From assembly GCF_000151315.2 (NCBI RefSeq), contig NW_011887307.1:24460-88459 (forward strand): 64,000 bases of DNA. Direction: 5' to 3'. Made by a program: the position numbers and the translations under genes. Of the stretch, positions 49,901-63,000 are shown in pieces; within the stretch, counting starts at the first letter, position 1; each line of letters opens with the position of its first letter. The notes beneath the pieces were generated by a model. The model worked only from the letters and a program-made list of their open reading frames with translations, searched no databases and was not told the DNA's origin. Source of the stretch: Capsaspora owczarzaki ATCC 30864 (Eukaryota > Opisthokonta > Filasterea).

Positions 49901-50676
49901 TGCAACGCCTTTCGGTCGTGCCCGACGAGGACGAGGGCGCTGAGGATTATGGCGTCGTGGCTGTGCCGTTGAACCCGACCCTGCCTCCTTCTGGTGGTGC
50001 TTCGCTTCCGCCAACGCCGGCAAAGCCTGCTCTTCCGCCCAAGTCAGTCGTTGCAGCTGCTGTCGCAGCTCCCGCGCTGCCCCCGCCGAGAGCCCAACGA
50101 GCGGTGCCCCCGCCGGTCGCTGATAATGGCGGGTATGCGTCGCCCTACGAGCTGCCGAACAGGAAATTGTCGCCTCCACCCCTCCCTGGCGCTCGAGTGG
50201 CCAAGGCTGCCCCGCCACCCATTCCGCCGCAGACCTATGCTGTTATCGGCCGAGCTGGCATCACTCCCCAGGCTGGAAGCACTGCTCCGTCTGCATTGCA
50301 GCGGCCAACTCGCTCCGTCGTTGCGCCAAAGCCGCCGCCATCCGTTCAGTACGACAAGCCGTTGAGCTATGGACGCAGTGTCGAGCCCGAGGTCATGAGC
50401 GAGTACGCCGATCTGCACCTTGTTGACTCGCGAGGGCAAACGCTGCTTACGGATACTGAGCGCCAGGCGTTCCGTAGCTGGCCCGCCGAGCGTGTCGCAT
50501 CGTGGCTCGTCACGCACGGCATGGGCGAGTGTGCTCCGCATGCCATGACGAACAGCGTGTCTGGTGCAAAGCTTTTGGCGGTCGATGCACCGCAACTAGC
50601 GCGTATGCTCGGTTTGTCTACCGACTCTGAGGTCGCTCACCTGCTCTCCACTGCCATGGCGTCGCTTCCTCGGTAG
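43908..50676 (+). CDS. Giant fusion kinase: Ras-like pseudoGTPase, HR1 x2, C2, AGC kinase (PKN-like), RasGAP-like, SAM (5' end not found)
   Basis: Exons 43908-43965, 44487-44626, 44749-49413, 49540-49719 and 49819-50676; 1,966 residues without the unknown start. Ras-like part (43908 to about 45000): VILDTDF, GFIIVYHSVSKPSFD, VPMAIAGYCLDDED; G3 and G4 motifs are degenerate. Two HR1-like coiled segments (about 45170-45415 and 45625-45870). C2 (about 46480-46840). AGC kinase (46861-47640): GRGAFGKV, VVKKK, VYRDLKAENVLL, DFGLAK, T-loop NTLCGTPDYLAPE, then an AGC tail with FARFSG. HR1-C2-AGC is the order of the Rho effector PKN. Tyrosine motifs DGYMTV, ESIYGSP and PQYAVP follow. RasGAP-like helical domain (about 48690-49413) with YANLVGGNYLRGT and LFEHFFLPVFASP, lacking the arginine finger. 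SAM (about 50458-50670, WPAERVASWLVTHGMGE). The kinase looks active; the GTPase and GAP parts look like binding modules. Confidence 0.85.
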
Positions 50677-51078
50677 CTCAACTTTTGCTAGTTTCTCCTT
50701 GTTTTTGTGTCGTTTGTTGATTTGTGTGTTCGCTTCTACGAGTATGTGCGTAGTACATTACAACCATTGTGTCTTTGTGTTTTGTGTGTCGGTGTCGTGC
50801 AAATAGTGTCTCATCAGTCTGGCAATCTGTCGGTTAAAGGGTGAGCGTGCAGACGCGTTGATGCAAGACGAGCAAAAAAAAAAGTGAACATGGCAAAACG
50901 TAATGAAGAAGAGTCTAAGAAAGCAGGAAGCAGCAAAATCAATGCCCATTTGCACAATGAAAACTCTAACGCAAACCAAAAAGTGCATGTATCTCTAACA
51001 TTAAACAAAACAAGAAAACAATACGCAAACATTCACACGAGCAAAAAAAAAAAAAAAAAAAAAAACAATCAAAACAAC
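50677..51078. other. Spacer between the convergent fusion-kinase and VPS13 genes
   Basis: Holds both 3'UTRs; T/GT-rich on the left, an A run at 51043-51064. No gene seen. Confidence 0.6.
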
Positions 51079-54000
51079 TTAGTCACTGCGAGACGGAAGA
51101 GGAGGCAGGGACGCAAGCGCTGGCTTTAAAGAGGCAGGTAGCGGGTTGGCAGGCGACACGTCCGGTTTAGCGGCGAGAAGCAAGGACGCTGCTCTCGCGA
51201 CGCGCGAGGATTGCTGGCGATGGAAGATCAGGCCTGCGCTCCGCAAAAGGAGACGGTGCATCCAATCTCTGACCTCAGGATTGCCACAAAGCAGAGTAAT
51301 GTAGACAGAGTCATCAGGGTAGGCGTCGTCAGACGTGAGTGGGTCGGAAATGGTGGGCGCCGAGCTGGATTGCCGGTGGCTGTGTGTCCACTTGCGGAAG
51401 CGGCCTTGATGGGCATCCAACTCGTGCTGAGCGTCCGCGGCAGCTTCAAGGGACAATAGAGAGACTTGTGAATTGGAAACTTGCTCGTCTGTCGTCGCCT
51501 GCTGGATGCGCAGTAGGATTTCACGCTGCTGCTTGGACTTGGCTGCGGCGTTCTTGCTCGTCACCACCACCACGCCGCGCTCCCGCAGATTCACATCGAG
51601 AATGCGCACATACGGTATGTCGTGCTTGACACGCAAGTACCGATGAGGGCTGTACTTGATGATCAGCAGCCGTGTGTCTGTGAAAAGCGCGTACCGATGT
51701 TTGCCCGTTCCCCGATGCGATAACGGCGGTGCCACTCCACCCTGGCCGTCGCCCATGTGCAGCACGCCAGTCTGACTAGCGCGCAGATCGGCGTCCTTTC
51801 TGGCCAAGGCCTCGTGAGTAAACCAGGAAGACTGAGCTGCGTCACCTTCCGACTCGTCGTCCGAATCCGACTCTTCGTTCGTGGAAGCAGCATCGTCTTC
51901 GCGGTTGGGGCGAGGCTCTGCATTACTACTGGTGGTGGGGACGCTGCTGTTACTGTGGCTGGTGTTGGTGGTACTGGCATGACCAGTGTCCAAACCAGTC
52001 GCAGAAGCACTTGCTCTGCGGCCGCCAGAGCTGCTGGAGAACAAATCAAACTTGATGGGAACATCGCTCTCTGGAATCTCATCCGCGTTCGACAAGACAT
52101 TGCGTTGGCGATGGAATGGGCGGCGCAGAGCAGTCAACACGCGATGAGAATGGCCAGAGCTCGAGGAAGACGTGGCGAACTGAGGGGGTGCTGCGTTTGG
52201 TGCAGAGTACGACTCGGGCTCGGCAGGCCCGCCGGCGACTTGCCCAGCGTGCTTGAGCGACACGTGGCGTTTGCGACGCTCGCCAAATAAATGATAGGTT
52301 CGGTAGGTGGTGGGCTCGGCTTCGAGCTCAACGTGCGATATGTACCGACCGGCAGACTGGTATCGTCCGTCATCTACGAGCTGAAGCATCATGGCACCTT
52401 CCGCCTCGTGCTCTGAATACACACGAATAACGCCGTCCGTGTGCACGTGGCGCGGGAGGCGAACGCGCTCTGTCAATTCTTGAATGTTACGCACATTCAC
52501 GAGCCCGTTCAGGGCGCCAGTGGTAAAATCTAGGATGCCGAGGACGGGCTTCACCACGCCGCCAACAGTCCCAACGGCCAGTCCCTTCAGCAAGCCTTTG
52601 GGGCCGTCTTGGCGAGCACGGCGGATCGGAGTCATCGTCAAGCTTTCTGCACCGCCGATAAAGCCGCGCAACAAGCGCTGGCCGCCCTGGAACAACCCCT
52701 GTCGCAGTCCAGTGGGTGGACGGGTGAAGACACCCTCGCGACGCGCCTGGAAGGCAGGATCGAAGGACAGAATTTCCAGACCTTCAGCCAACGAGGTCAG
52801 CACACGAGCCACGGCCCCGACAGAACCGCGCAAAAAGTAGGCCGTCATGTCCTTGGCGCCATTCCGCACGCCCTGTGCAACTTGGCCATCTCGCTCGCGG
52901 TACGCCTGAATTGGCTCGTTCACTAACGCTCGCACGCCCGCCGACATGCATTGAAGGACGTTGGCTGGGTTGCCAAGCACGTCAAAGGAACCAAGAACGC
53001 GGTACACGCCCCGGAGCAAGTGCTCATTGTAGTGTTGTAGCAAGCGAGGGGCGATGAGTCCGGCTGGACAAAGCACTTGCGAAAGCGTCACGCTCTGGAG
53101 CCGTATATCGGCATCGTTGACTTTGGTGAACGTGCCGCCAATGGACCGGACGACCACCGAAAACACGCGCTCGCCGACCGGCTTGAGCGCCTGCGAGCGC
53201 ACCCAGTCTTCGAGCTGCAGTTGCTCTCCTTCCAATCGCTTGCGCTCCTCGTCGTCCTCGGGCCGTGTTTCCAGCGACAAGATGGCGGCTGCAGTGCCAC
53301 CAATCCTCGATTCGGTTGGAAGCTCCACCGCGTACGGCTGCATCGTGACCTCCTGCAGCTGCGCGGCTGCCCCCGTCACCAGGCGAACAGTGCTATTCTC
53401 AATCACGCCGCTCATGCCTTGGTCGGCAAGCAACACGCGACTGCTGCGGTTGGACAGATTAAAGCTAAACGAAATGTCCAGCGGATCAATCACCAGCAGG
53501 CCAATGTAGACTTGTCGGGAGGTGACGGTTTCGGTGACCTCTTCGCGGAGACTGGCTCGGTTGAACTTGGCCGATCCAAGAATGTTTCGCAAGTCGCTCA
53601 GGCTGCGCAACCGACGGAAGGGGGAGCTGGAATTGAAGTTGCGCAATCCGTGCGTGGGCCCGACCGATGCTGGCACCAAGCGGGACACAATGTCTGCATC
53701 GCCGTCTGCAACTTCGGCGCCGGAAGAGTCAATTCGGCTGGATACAACCTGTTGGGCGGCAGCAACGCGCCGGCGTTGGAAATCCTCGATGAGGGCCAGG
53801 TCGCGATTGCAGAACTGTGCCAGCTCGACCAAGGTGAGTTCGTCGAGTTTAACGGCTAGCGGCGCAATCGAAAGCCGAAGCATCGGAATCAACAGCATGG
53901 AAGACTTGTATCGGGTTTGAGCGACAGGAGGAGCAACGACTGCAGACGTCCGATTGACCGAGCGTTCCGCCGTCGCGGCAGCCTGCAGGCGTGCGTTCGA

Positions 54001-57000
54001 TGTACTCAAAGTTTCCTGTCGACGCATGGCGGGAACGCCAGCAATCATGAAATTAAGCATCACGAACGGCCGCTGTTCGAGATGGCGCTGGAAGCGCGGA
54101 GCCAAGATGGTTGGGAATTGGGTGTTGGGGAGTTGCGAGTCGATTTGGAAGCCACCAATGCGCCAATCACCCTGCACAGTGTTTGCAAGGCACAGACGCC
54201 CAAAAGTCCCAGTCAATGCGGTCAGCAACGCCATTGGGAAGACGGATGTCTGTTCGCTGTTGTTGTTGCTGGTGGGCGAGGCAACCTGCAATGATGCGCT
54301 TGCCACTTGAGCATCCGCCGCCTGCGAATCGCGCAGCGCAGCGTTCGAGTCGGAAATCCACGTTTCCATGTCAAGATTGCGCCATGACATGTAAATGAGA
54401 TCTCGCGGAGCTGCCGTCATGAGAGACAAGCCGACTCCTCGAATCATCAAGTCCATGCGCAAAACACCCGCGACCTGGACAATGGAGCCATGGCGGTCGA
54501 GTTGCTCTTGGAAGGACAGACCAAAGTTGCCGACAATGGCGTTGGCGAGATTCTCGTCTTGTGTAAAGAGAACGACGCGTGTCGGCCCATCCGGGAATGT
54601 GGCACAGTACACAATCACAGATCGTGCAGGCACGACAGTCCCGTCGGCGGCTTGGTGGGAAGCAAGCTCCACAGTCCGCTCAACGCAGGCTATATCGAGG
54701 AGATGGATGGGATCTGCCCATGCGACGGCCGATGATGTTGACGCACGCCGGCGCCCGCCCACGTCGGTCTGCATGGAGGCCAGGCTGGTCGAGCTGGCGC
54801 CCAATTCGGGGGAAGAGAGCTCATCGGTCGCCCAGCAGAGCTTTTCGGCACCCAGTGGCAAGTCCAGGGCGTACGGCCACGCCGTGCCCGGTTCGAGCAA
54901 GCGCGCCCAGCTCGCGTACGGTTGCCAAAAGCGAATTGGCAAATCCGGGCAGTGATTTTCGACACGCACAGTTTCCATGCCGAGCGTGTTGGTGAAAACC
55001 ATCACCATGGACGAGTCTTTGACAGTCAGCGTCATTCTTACGGCCACGTTGCGGTTGGTGGCCTTGTCGTACATGACAATGACCATGGACTGCAGGCCTT
55101 CCAAGCCGAACGGGGCCGACCATCGCGTGTCAATCACCTCTCCCGTCACCATGGGAACATTGCTCAATCTCATGCTGAGCAATCTCGCCGCATTGGATGA
55201 ATTGGACTGCTCGCCCGCACTCAGCGTGGGGCCCATGGATTTCGCGCGCGAGGCCTTCAGAGGCCAGTGAAGCGGCACTGTTTCTCCTGGCCGAACCGCA
55301 AAGCCCCACGCATTGCCGGGGTCGCCTCCGGGAGACGACACGGATGCCGCCGCCAAGTCCTCTGTGAAGCGCTTATTTCGTCGGTTGCGGTTGGGATGGA
55401 TGAGCTTGAAGAGCTGCGGATGTCGGCGCGCAAACTGCTCGTCTTTGGGTTCTAGCAACGAATTGCATTCGCGCCCGTCCTGGTGCTCGTACACGCGGCG
55501 GAAGAGGAGCGGCATGCCAGTTTCATTCATAATAATCCAGCGCGGCTCAATCGTGACAATCTTGGTCAGCTGGTGCGACGCCAGCGCGATCGACACTGCA
55601 AACTCGTAGGTGGCCGACTCGTGCGGAAGGGGCATTGGCGCAACCGAGTTGCACCGGTCACGTTGAAAGTCCATGGAGCACACGGATGGGGCGGTGGATT
55701 TGGTCTGCGCTGGCGGTGGCAACGGTTGAAAATCTGCATCCACGGTCGGGACGGCAATCGCTGCGGGAATAGCGGCGTTGGGCGTCGGGATCGAGTCTGG
55801 GTCGAGCGGACTCGTTTGAGTGTCAGTGGCGGCCTCTTGAGCGGGTTCCTCCAAGATTGGCGAAAGCACGGTCGGCTGCGCAATGCCCGGTACCGTCGGT
55901 GGCGCTGTATCCCCTGCAAGACTCGGTGCGACGACAGCCGCTGAATCTACGACGCGTTCGGTCGAGTTCATCATGACTGGCTCGTCGTGTAGCTCTGCAA
56001 CAGCTGGCACAGGGTCCTGCGAAGCCAGCACTGAGGAAGGCTCTGCTGTCAAAACCAGGTCTGGCTCGGCGGCATTGGCGGCTGGCAAATCATTCACACT
56101 CTGTTTGTCCTTCTTTCGCGACCGAAGGTGAGAGACCACGTCTCGGAAGCGACGCTTTGGGCTTTTAGCAGAGCCTTGAGTACCACTAGAGATTTGCGAC
56201 GCAGAGGGTTGCATGATCTCGTCTGTGTTCGCGGAGACTTTGTTGGACGAGCTCAGGTGAAGCATCTTTTTCAGTTTTGTTGTAGCGCTGGCGCGTTTTT
56301 TGGAGGAGCTCGAGGCGACGCTCGCGGCGACAGACGCCACGGACATTTGATCGCCCTCTTCTGGAGCTCGAGTGGAGTCCGACGACGAGATGGCCCGCTC
56401 GAAGGGCGACGGACGTGCGAATCCCGCGGACAAGGGCGCTTCTTCACGCGCACTGACTGAAAACTGGAACGAACTGCCAACAGCATCAATGGGCAAGGGC
56501 TCTGACCAATTGGAACGCTCGTGCACACTGATAAACGCCATCGGCTTGGAGAAAACGGACAGCAGCGAAGACCGATGCGAAAATGAGAAGAGCGCAGGAG
56601 CGACGGGTTGACGGTCTGCCTGCTGCTCGCCCGTATTCGAAGCGGCGACGGACGGATCCTGAGAGATGAGGGACGTGAACGAGGTGTGAAGCGGAGGGAC
56701 TACTCCAAAGGAATGCTCGTACATGCTTGACGAATGCGACCGCGCGGACAAGTTTGAAATTTGGCGGGACAATGAGTGCCTGGAGCTCTTCTTGCTCACG
56801 TGCGGATTGTCTCCGATCGACAATGGAAGTCCAGTCTTGTTGATAATCCAGTACGGCGCGTAAAGATCAATTTCAAGCATGCTGCTGCCGGATTGCTCGT
56901 CTCGAGTCGGCACGTGCAGACCCAGAGTCAATTCCTGCTCACCACCGACAGTGGAGCGCAGCACAATGAATGGCTGATCGGCATCATCCAGAATGCCTGC

Positions 57001-60000
57001 AGCCGTGTGCCGATGGCGAATGCCGTGCAAGCCACCGCCCTCAGCTTCCGCCGAGTCAGAACCCGGCAGAGTTGGGCTGACGAGGCTGATTTCGCCGAGG
57101 TCAAAGTGAGATGCAAACTGCAGCACTCTCGAGCGACTGTACGACAGGAAAACTGTGCCCTCAAGTTGCAGCGACGGAATCCGGACGAGCAGCGCGAACC
57201 GGCTGCGCAAGTCTACCGCAGTTACGCTCACCCGCTCGTCCTCCTGAATGTCCGACGAATGAGTTGTGAGACTGATTGAGCGGTCAGTCTGCTGTCGGAC
57301 GCCGCCGCTGTTCGAGTACGCGCTGTTGGAATGAGCGGTTGATGCAGCCCTCCAAAAGGCGGGATCGTCGTCGGCGGCGGCGCTCGAGTATCCGCTGGCG
57401 ACATTGTTGGCAGAGGCACTTCCCGTTGTTTCCAGCATACGCTGGACACACAGTACCTGCACTGGGACTGGGAGCAGGTTGCCAATCATCAAGGGCGCAT
57501 GCAACGACACGGTATACGTCGCGTACATGGGATGACTTGGATGACTCCAGCGTTGCGCAGCCCGCGGCGTTGTCTTGAGCTGGAAGGCAATCATGTAAAA
57601 GTCATCGCTTGGCTCTGTGAGCAACGAAGCTGCTGCTGTTGCTGCTGTTGCTGCTGCTGTTGCTGCTGTTGCTGCATCCGAGGTGGTCGCAGCGTCCGTT
57701 GGCGCTGCTGCTCGAGGAATCACCAACTCGCGCAGCGGAACTGGAATGTTGGAAATGTGGGTGCGCCGAAGGGTGCGCCATTGCTGCTCCTCCAAAGAGT
57801 ACGTGGAGTGACTGTGCGTTTGAGGGAGGTGCGGAATCCAGGAAGTGGTTGCTGCTGTTTGACTGGACTGGTCACCACCTCCTGCCACCATGTCTTCGGC
57901 ATCGTGGGCAGACTCGATTTTCACCGACGACGCTTGCGGCGAGAGCGTAAACCCGAATGGCGAGCTCCACCGGAATTGAGACGGGTCTTCGAGACATGGT
58001 GCCTGCGGGCGCGCCGTCAGCTGAACCAGGCAATCGGCGGCACACAACCTCAGAGGGATGGCATACGTTCCCGCCGGAAGAAGTTGGATGATAAACTGGG
58101 TCGACGCCCGCCTGATACCAATGGCCATTCCACCATCCTCGGCGCCAGAACGACCCGCAAAGTGAATCAGCTCGCCCATGCGGAGCATACTCGCGGTTGC
58201 GTGAGAGTGGCCTGGCGTCGGAGAACTCGAGGAGGTGGATGGCAGGTTTGCCGACGGATCCGTGATATCCAATGGGGTGGAGATTCGCTTTGAATCTCCA
58301 GAGTCCTTGTGCTCAGAGTCGGAAGCAGAGACGCGCCGAGGAGGAGTGGAGAGGGCACGAACCTGGTGCGAGCTCGAGCGTCGACCGCCTGCCACACTCA
58401 GCGACTCGTCGGGATCATCGAGAGACAGCTCGAATCCAGCACGGAAGGTGGCAGTAACGTTGAGCTCTAGAGGGACGGAAAGTGTGTTGACAACCATGTG
58501 GGCAGATCGGAGAGTGGCAATGCGCACGCCTTCGACCATGGTCACTTCGCAAACCAGGCGGGCTCCGGCACGCCGTTCCGGGCAGCCAGCCAGGCGAAGG
58601 AGGGAATTGCGAAACTCGCCGACCTCTTGGGCATGCTGAGCGGCCTGGTCTTGCGCAGTCTTCAATGGCTTGCGCGACCACAAGGAAGGTAGCGCAGCTG
58701 ATGAGCTGGGTGTCGACGGAGTCACCTGCTGCTGGAGATTTGCATTTGCTGTGCCTTGCGGTTGAGGCGGCGACGAAGCGGCCGCTTTCCATCGAGCTTG
58801 CGCAACGAGCTCCATCGTTGTCGGGACGGGCTCCATTTCAAACGTGAAAATGCCGACCTTGTCCACGGGAATGAATTCCACCTCCTTCCACGCTCCATCC
58901 ACAAATCCGACCGAGACCCGCGTGGCCGTGGTCCCGCGCAAAAGAAGCAGGTGATCGGGGAACAGCTCCATGCTGTTGTTGCCAATGTCGAGCATGACCT
59001 CGGCGTCAGGCTCGACGCGGATGCTGAGGGATTCGTCGTAGCTCGACTGCTGCACGAGCAGGAGCGGCAACCCCGTGTGGTTACGAAGACGGTTGTTTTG
59101 CGCGCGAGGTCGTTCAGGGAAGGGTGCATCTTGCTGCTGTCCGACCGTTGTTGGTGGTTGTTGTCTCCCACTGGCATTGAGCAGCATGGCGTCGCGCTCG
59201 AGGGCCTCGAGCATCAACAGCGAAAAGTTCAACAAGCGTGGCGAGGCAGTCAGCTCCAGCCGGTCGTACGCTCGAAGCGACACGTGCAGCGGCCCGCTCA
59301 GGTCTTGCAAATCCTTAAACACCGCGGCGTTGATAATCCACGGACGCAGTTGACCGCGAGAAGTGCGAATAGGCTCGAGCAACGGCTCCCAGCACGTCAT
59401 TTCGTGGTTAAAGTAGGAGGCAATGACACCAATCGTGACACGACCGTTCAGCACCGAAGACCAGTCGCGGAAGGAGCCCGTCAAACTCACCACCGACGAG
59501 ACCATGGGCATCGGTTTGGAGGCGCTGTCGTCGACCAAACTCAATTCCACCTTGTCCACCAACCACGTCAGACTGCTGGAATTGGACGCTGGCACGGACG
59601 CTGCCCATCGACGACGCATGTGCCCGTGGCGGTCATGCCTGTGGAGAAAGGCGTGCTTGGACTGCTCCTCGCGCAGGTGCAAGTACCAGCGGTTGGGCAC
59701 GACAGGCTGCAAGCCGTACTCGTGCAGCCCCTGGAGCATGGCAGACGAAGTGCCCTGCGCGTTACTCGCGGCAGCATCCTCCGACTCTGCCACACCGTCC
59801 TTGCAGCGCGGGAGATCGCACAATTGGGGACTCGAGTAGCCCAGCCAGGCATCGTTGGCAATGGTCATCAAAAAGCGCATGTCGCGATAACCAACTTTGA
59901 TTCTCAGTGGACTAATCCGAAGCTCTGACTTGCTCTCATAAGCGTCCTCGTCGGCAAAGTCGGATTGCGTGACGGTTTCGGCTTGCTCGCCTTGCTGCTG

Positions 60001-63000
60001 CTCAGCCTCCTGATTGTCGGCCCCACTTGAGGCAGCCCCTCCGGAATTCTTGAGGACTTGCGCACTCTGCTCGCCAGAATACAACAGCTGATACTTGACT
60101 GTGGCTTCGCTGACAACGCGCGACATGGTTGAATAGGGTTGGAGCGCATTGAAGGATCGCAACTCGACAAAGTTGAGCGAGGCGATCGCAAAGGATGGAG
60201 GCAAGTCGCCGACTGATTTGCCATCCGTGCCTGGAGTCCACTGGATGTCACGCCAATGCAGACTAATGTCACGAACTTCGGCATACTGCAAAAACGAATT
60301 GCGGCAAACGGTGCGCTCGTACACGCGCGCTGTGATGGATGGAATGCAGACCGCCAAGCTGAATGTTGTGAAGGGGCTCTCGCACGACGACGCGTCGGAG
60401 ACGGAGGACGTCAGGGCATCGGGCTGCTCTGTTGTTGGCAGATGGGCGGTGTTGTCGACGCTTGGCCTGGAGCTGTCAAGCTCGGTTTGGCTGGCAGATG
60501 ACCAAAACCAGTCCACGGACGTCAGCTCGGTAATCGTGTCAATGGCAAACCAGCCGATTCGGCCAAGGAAGGAACCGCAGATGCTGGACTGCAGGTCGGA
60601 GGTGAGAACGCACAACGCCATGCGGTTGTCGGCAAACATGGTGGCGGAGAAGACCAAAAATGGCCTTTGAGCGCCATCATCGGGCTCAGGCAAGCGGTGG
60701 CGGATGAGAGGCATGTGCAGCAACCGCGAACACGGCGGCCAGTGGTACAAGGACAAGAGCTCGCTGGACACTGTTCCTTGGCCCTTCCACAGAAAGTGCG
60801 GCTGCATGCGCGAGTTTTCGCTGCACCGCGAAGAGCGCTTGCTCATGTCGTCAGGGAAGTGCTGCTCCCAGATGGCAATCTCAGACTGCTGGCCGGATTG
60901 CAGCACCACAGAGTGCTCGCTTCCTTGCCTCGCACTGGAAAGATCTACAGCTTTGATTCCGGCCAAGGAGACGCGATACTGTGAGTCTGGTTCGGCCGAT
61001 TTCGGAGCGGTGGACGTGATAGTTGGGATTGCCGGTGCGTCCGCCGACAGTGAGCCATCGTGTGAAGCACTATCATCCCTGTTGTTGTCTGACTGGCTGG
61101 CAGAAGCTTGAATTTCGCGCCGGAGCGGGGTGTCGCTCAGCGCAGACGCCACCAGAATCTCCAGCAGAGCGTCGGACAGCAACACTCGACAAATGTCCGT
61201 GACTGTTTTCGAGGGAATGTCGGTTGTTTGATCAACAGCCAGGACAATATCGAGCATTTTAAAGTGCATCGTAAACGAAAAGTCCATCGTGGATGCAAGC
61301 GCATACGAAGCCGCCTCGTAGTGTCGAATGGTCTTGTAGCCTGGCGACTTGCGATACTTCAAGTCGAGCGGGCGGACGGGAGAGCAGGGCTCGACAGTTG
61401 CCTGGGATGTGGTTGCCGTGTCGCTAAACGTGACTGTCTTTTTGCGAGCTGGCAGAGCAGCGCCATTCTGCGGAACTTGCTGTTGGGACCGCGGTGGATC
61501 CTGCACATTGCTGCTGGGCTCGACTTGTTCCACGGCATCGGCGGGGGCGGCGGGGGCATCCGCGGTTCCTTGCGTGTTGTTTAAACCAGCACCTCCGCGC
61601 TGCTTGACTGTCGAAGCAATGTCCGTCCACATGCGCTGAGCTCTCTTGGCAACTGCGACCGGGGCGATCGTCGTGCCGTCCCGCGCCATGCGATCCGCAG
61701 TACTGGCCATTTGGCTGCCGATGCATTCGACAATTCGCCTCTTTGCGAGTCGGAACTGCCTGCGTGCTTCGCTCTCGATCTGCTCGTCTTCTCCAGTGTC
61801 GCTGTCAGTGTCGCTGTCAGCGGCGTCTTTTCCATTATTGTCGTCAGGAGCCGTGGATTCCTCAGAAGTGACTGAAGACTCGCTCGTTCGCGCCTCGGAG
61901 CCAAAGTGCTGAGTGTCTAGCATGGAATGCTGCCATGCGGACGAGGCCTCGGGGCAGGGTGGAAGGTCGGCGTTTGGCTGAGTTGTGCCATCTTCCATCG
62001 TCAACTGAATCTGATGTCCGCGACTGCTGCTCAGCAAAGCGATACGCATAAACTGATACAAGATAATCAGTTCGTGCAGCGTCTTGGGTTGCAGGCTGTC
62101 GCCCTGCTTGGAGAGCGAAACACCTTGTGGACGCAGGACAAACGAGGCATCGCCACCCTTGAGCGCGTGCCACTTCATGTGCACAGGCGGGAGAGTCCCT
62201 CCCAACACGGTGAGCTGAATCAGCTTGATCAGCGCGTTCACAGCGTACAATGCGTGCGCCAGGGTAATGTTGGTCAAGCGCATGAGAAGCGGCGGCAGCG
62301 AGCAGCTCATGGTCACCCGCGTGAGCAGATACAGAATTGGTCCCTTTGGGCTGCCTTGGAGGCGCATCAGGGCCGCCACGTCGTCTTCGCTGTCGGACGC
62401 TTGGCTATCGTCGGAACCCAGCAGGCTGTCGTCATCATTCAGCTCGTCACGGTCAACCACGCGACATGCTGTAAATGCAAGCGCTACCAACAGGTCGATG
62501 TCTGAGAGCGGCATCAGAAGCGAGCGGTGAATCATGCGAGAAGAATTGACACGCTTCGGAATGGTGGCAGGGCTCGGAGCTGGCACCGATTCATGCGCCC
62601 ACAGCCGTTGGTCGGACAAAATGTAGCCGCCAATGACATAGACAGAACACAAGACTGCCCCCATCACCTTGACGGATGCCAGCACTGTCGTGTCCAGCGC
62701 TCGTAGGGCAGGATCGACGTCAGCGCTCGCTTCTTCAGCGGGAGATGGACTGGTCGCGACAACTTGGCGCATCGTGCTGCCGCTTGAAACGCGTACCTCG
62801 CCACTTGCAAGACCCTTGGCCAAGCTCACGTCAATGCGATTGGTCTGCAGCAGAATGACCGGAGTGATATCTCGGCTACTGCTGTCGTTGGCCTCGCGAG
62901 AGTGCAGCGGGTCGCCAGATGCCGAAATGTTTGGCACCAGTGGCGTCGACTCGACGGGGAAGGATAGGCCTGCCGACATGGTCAGGCTCACATCCGAACG

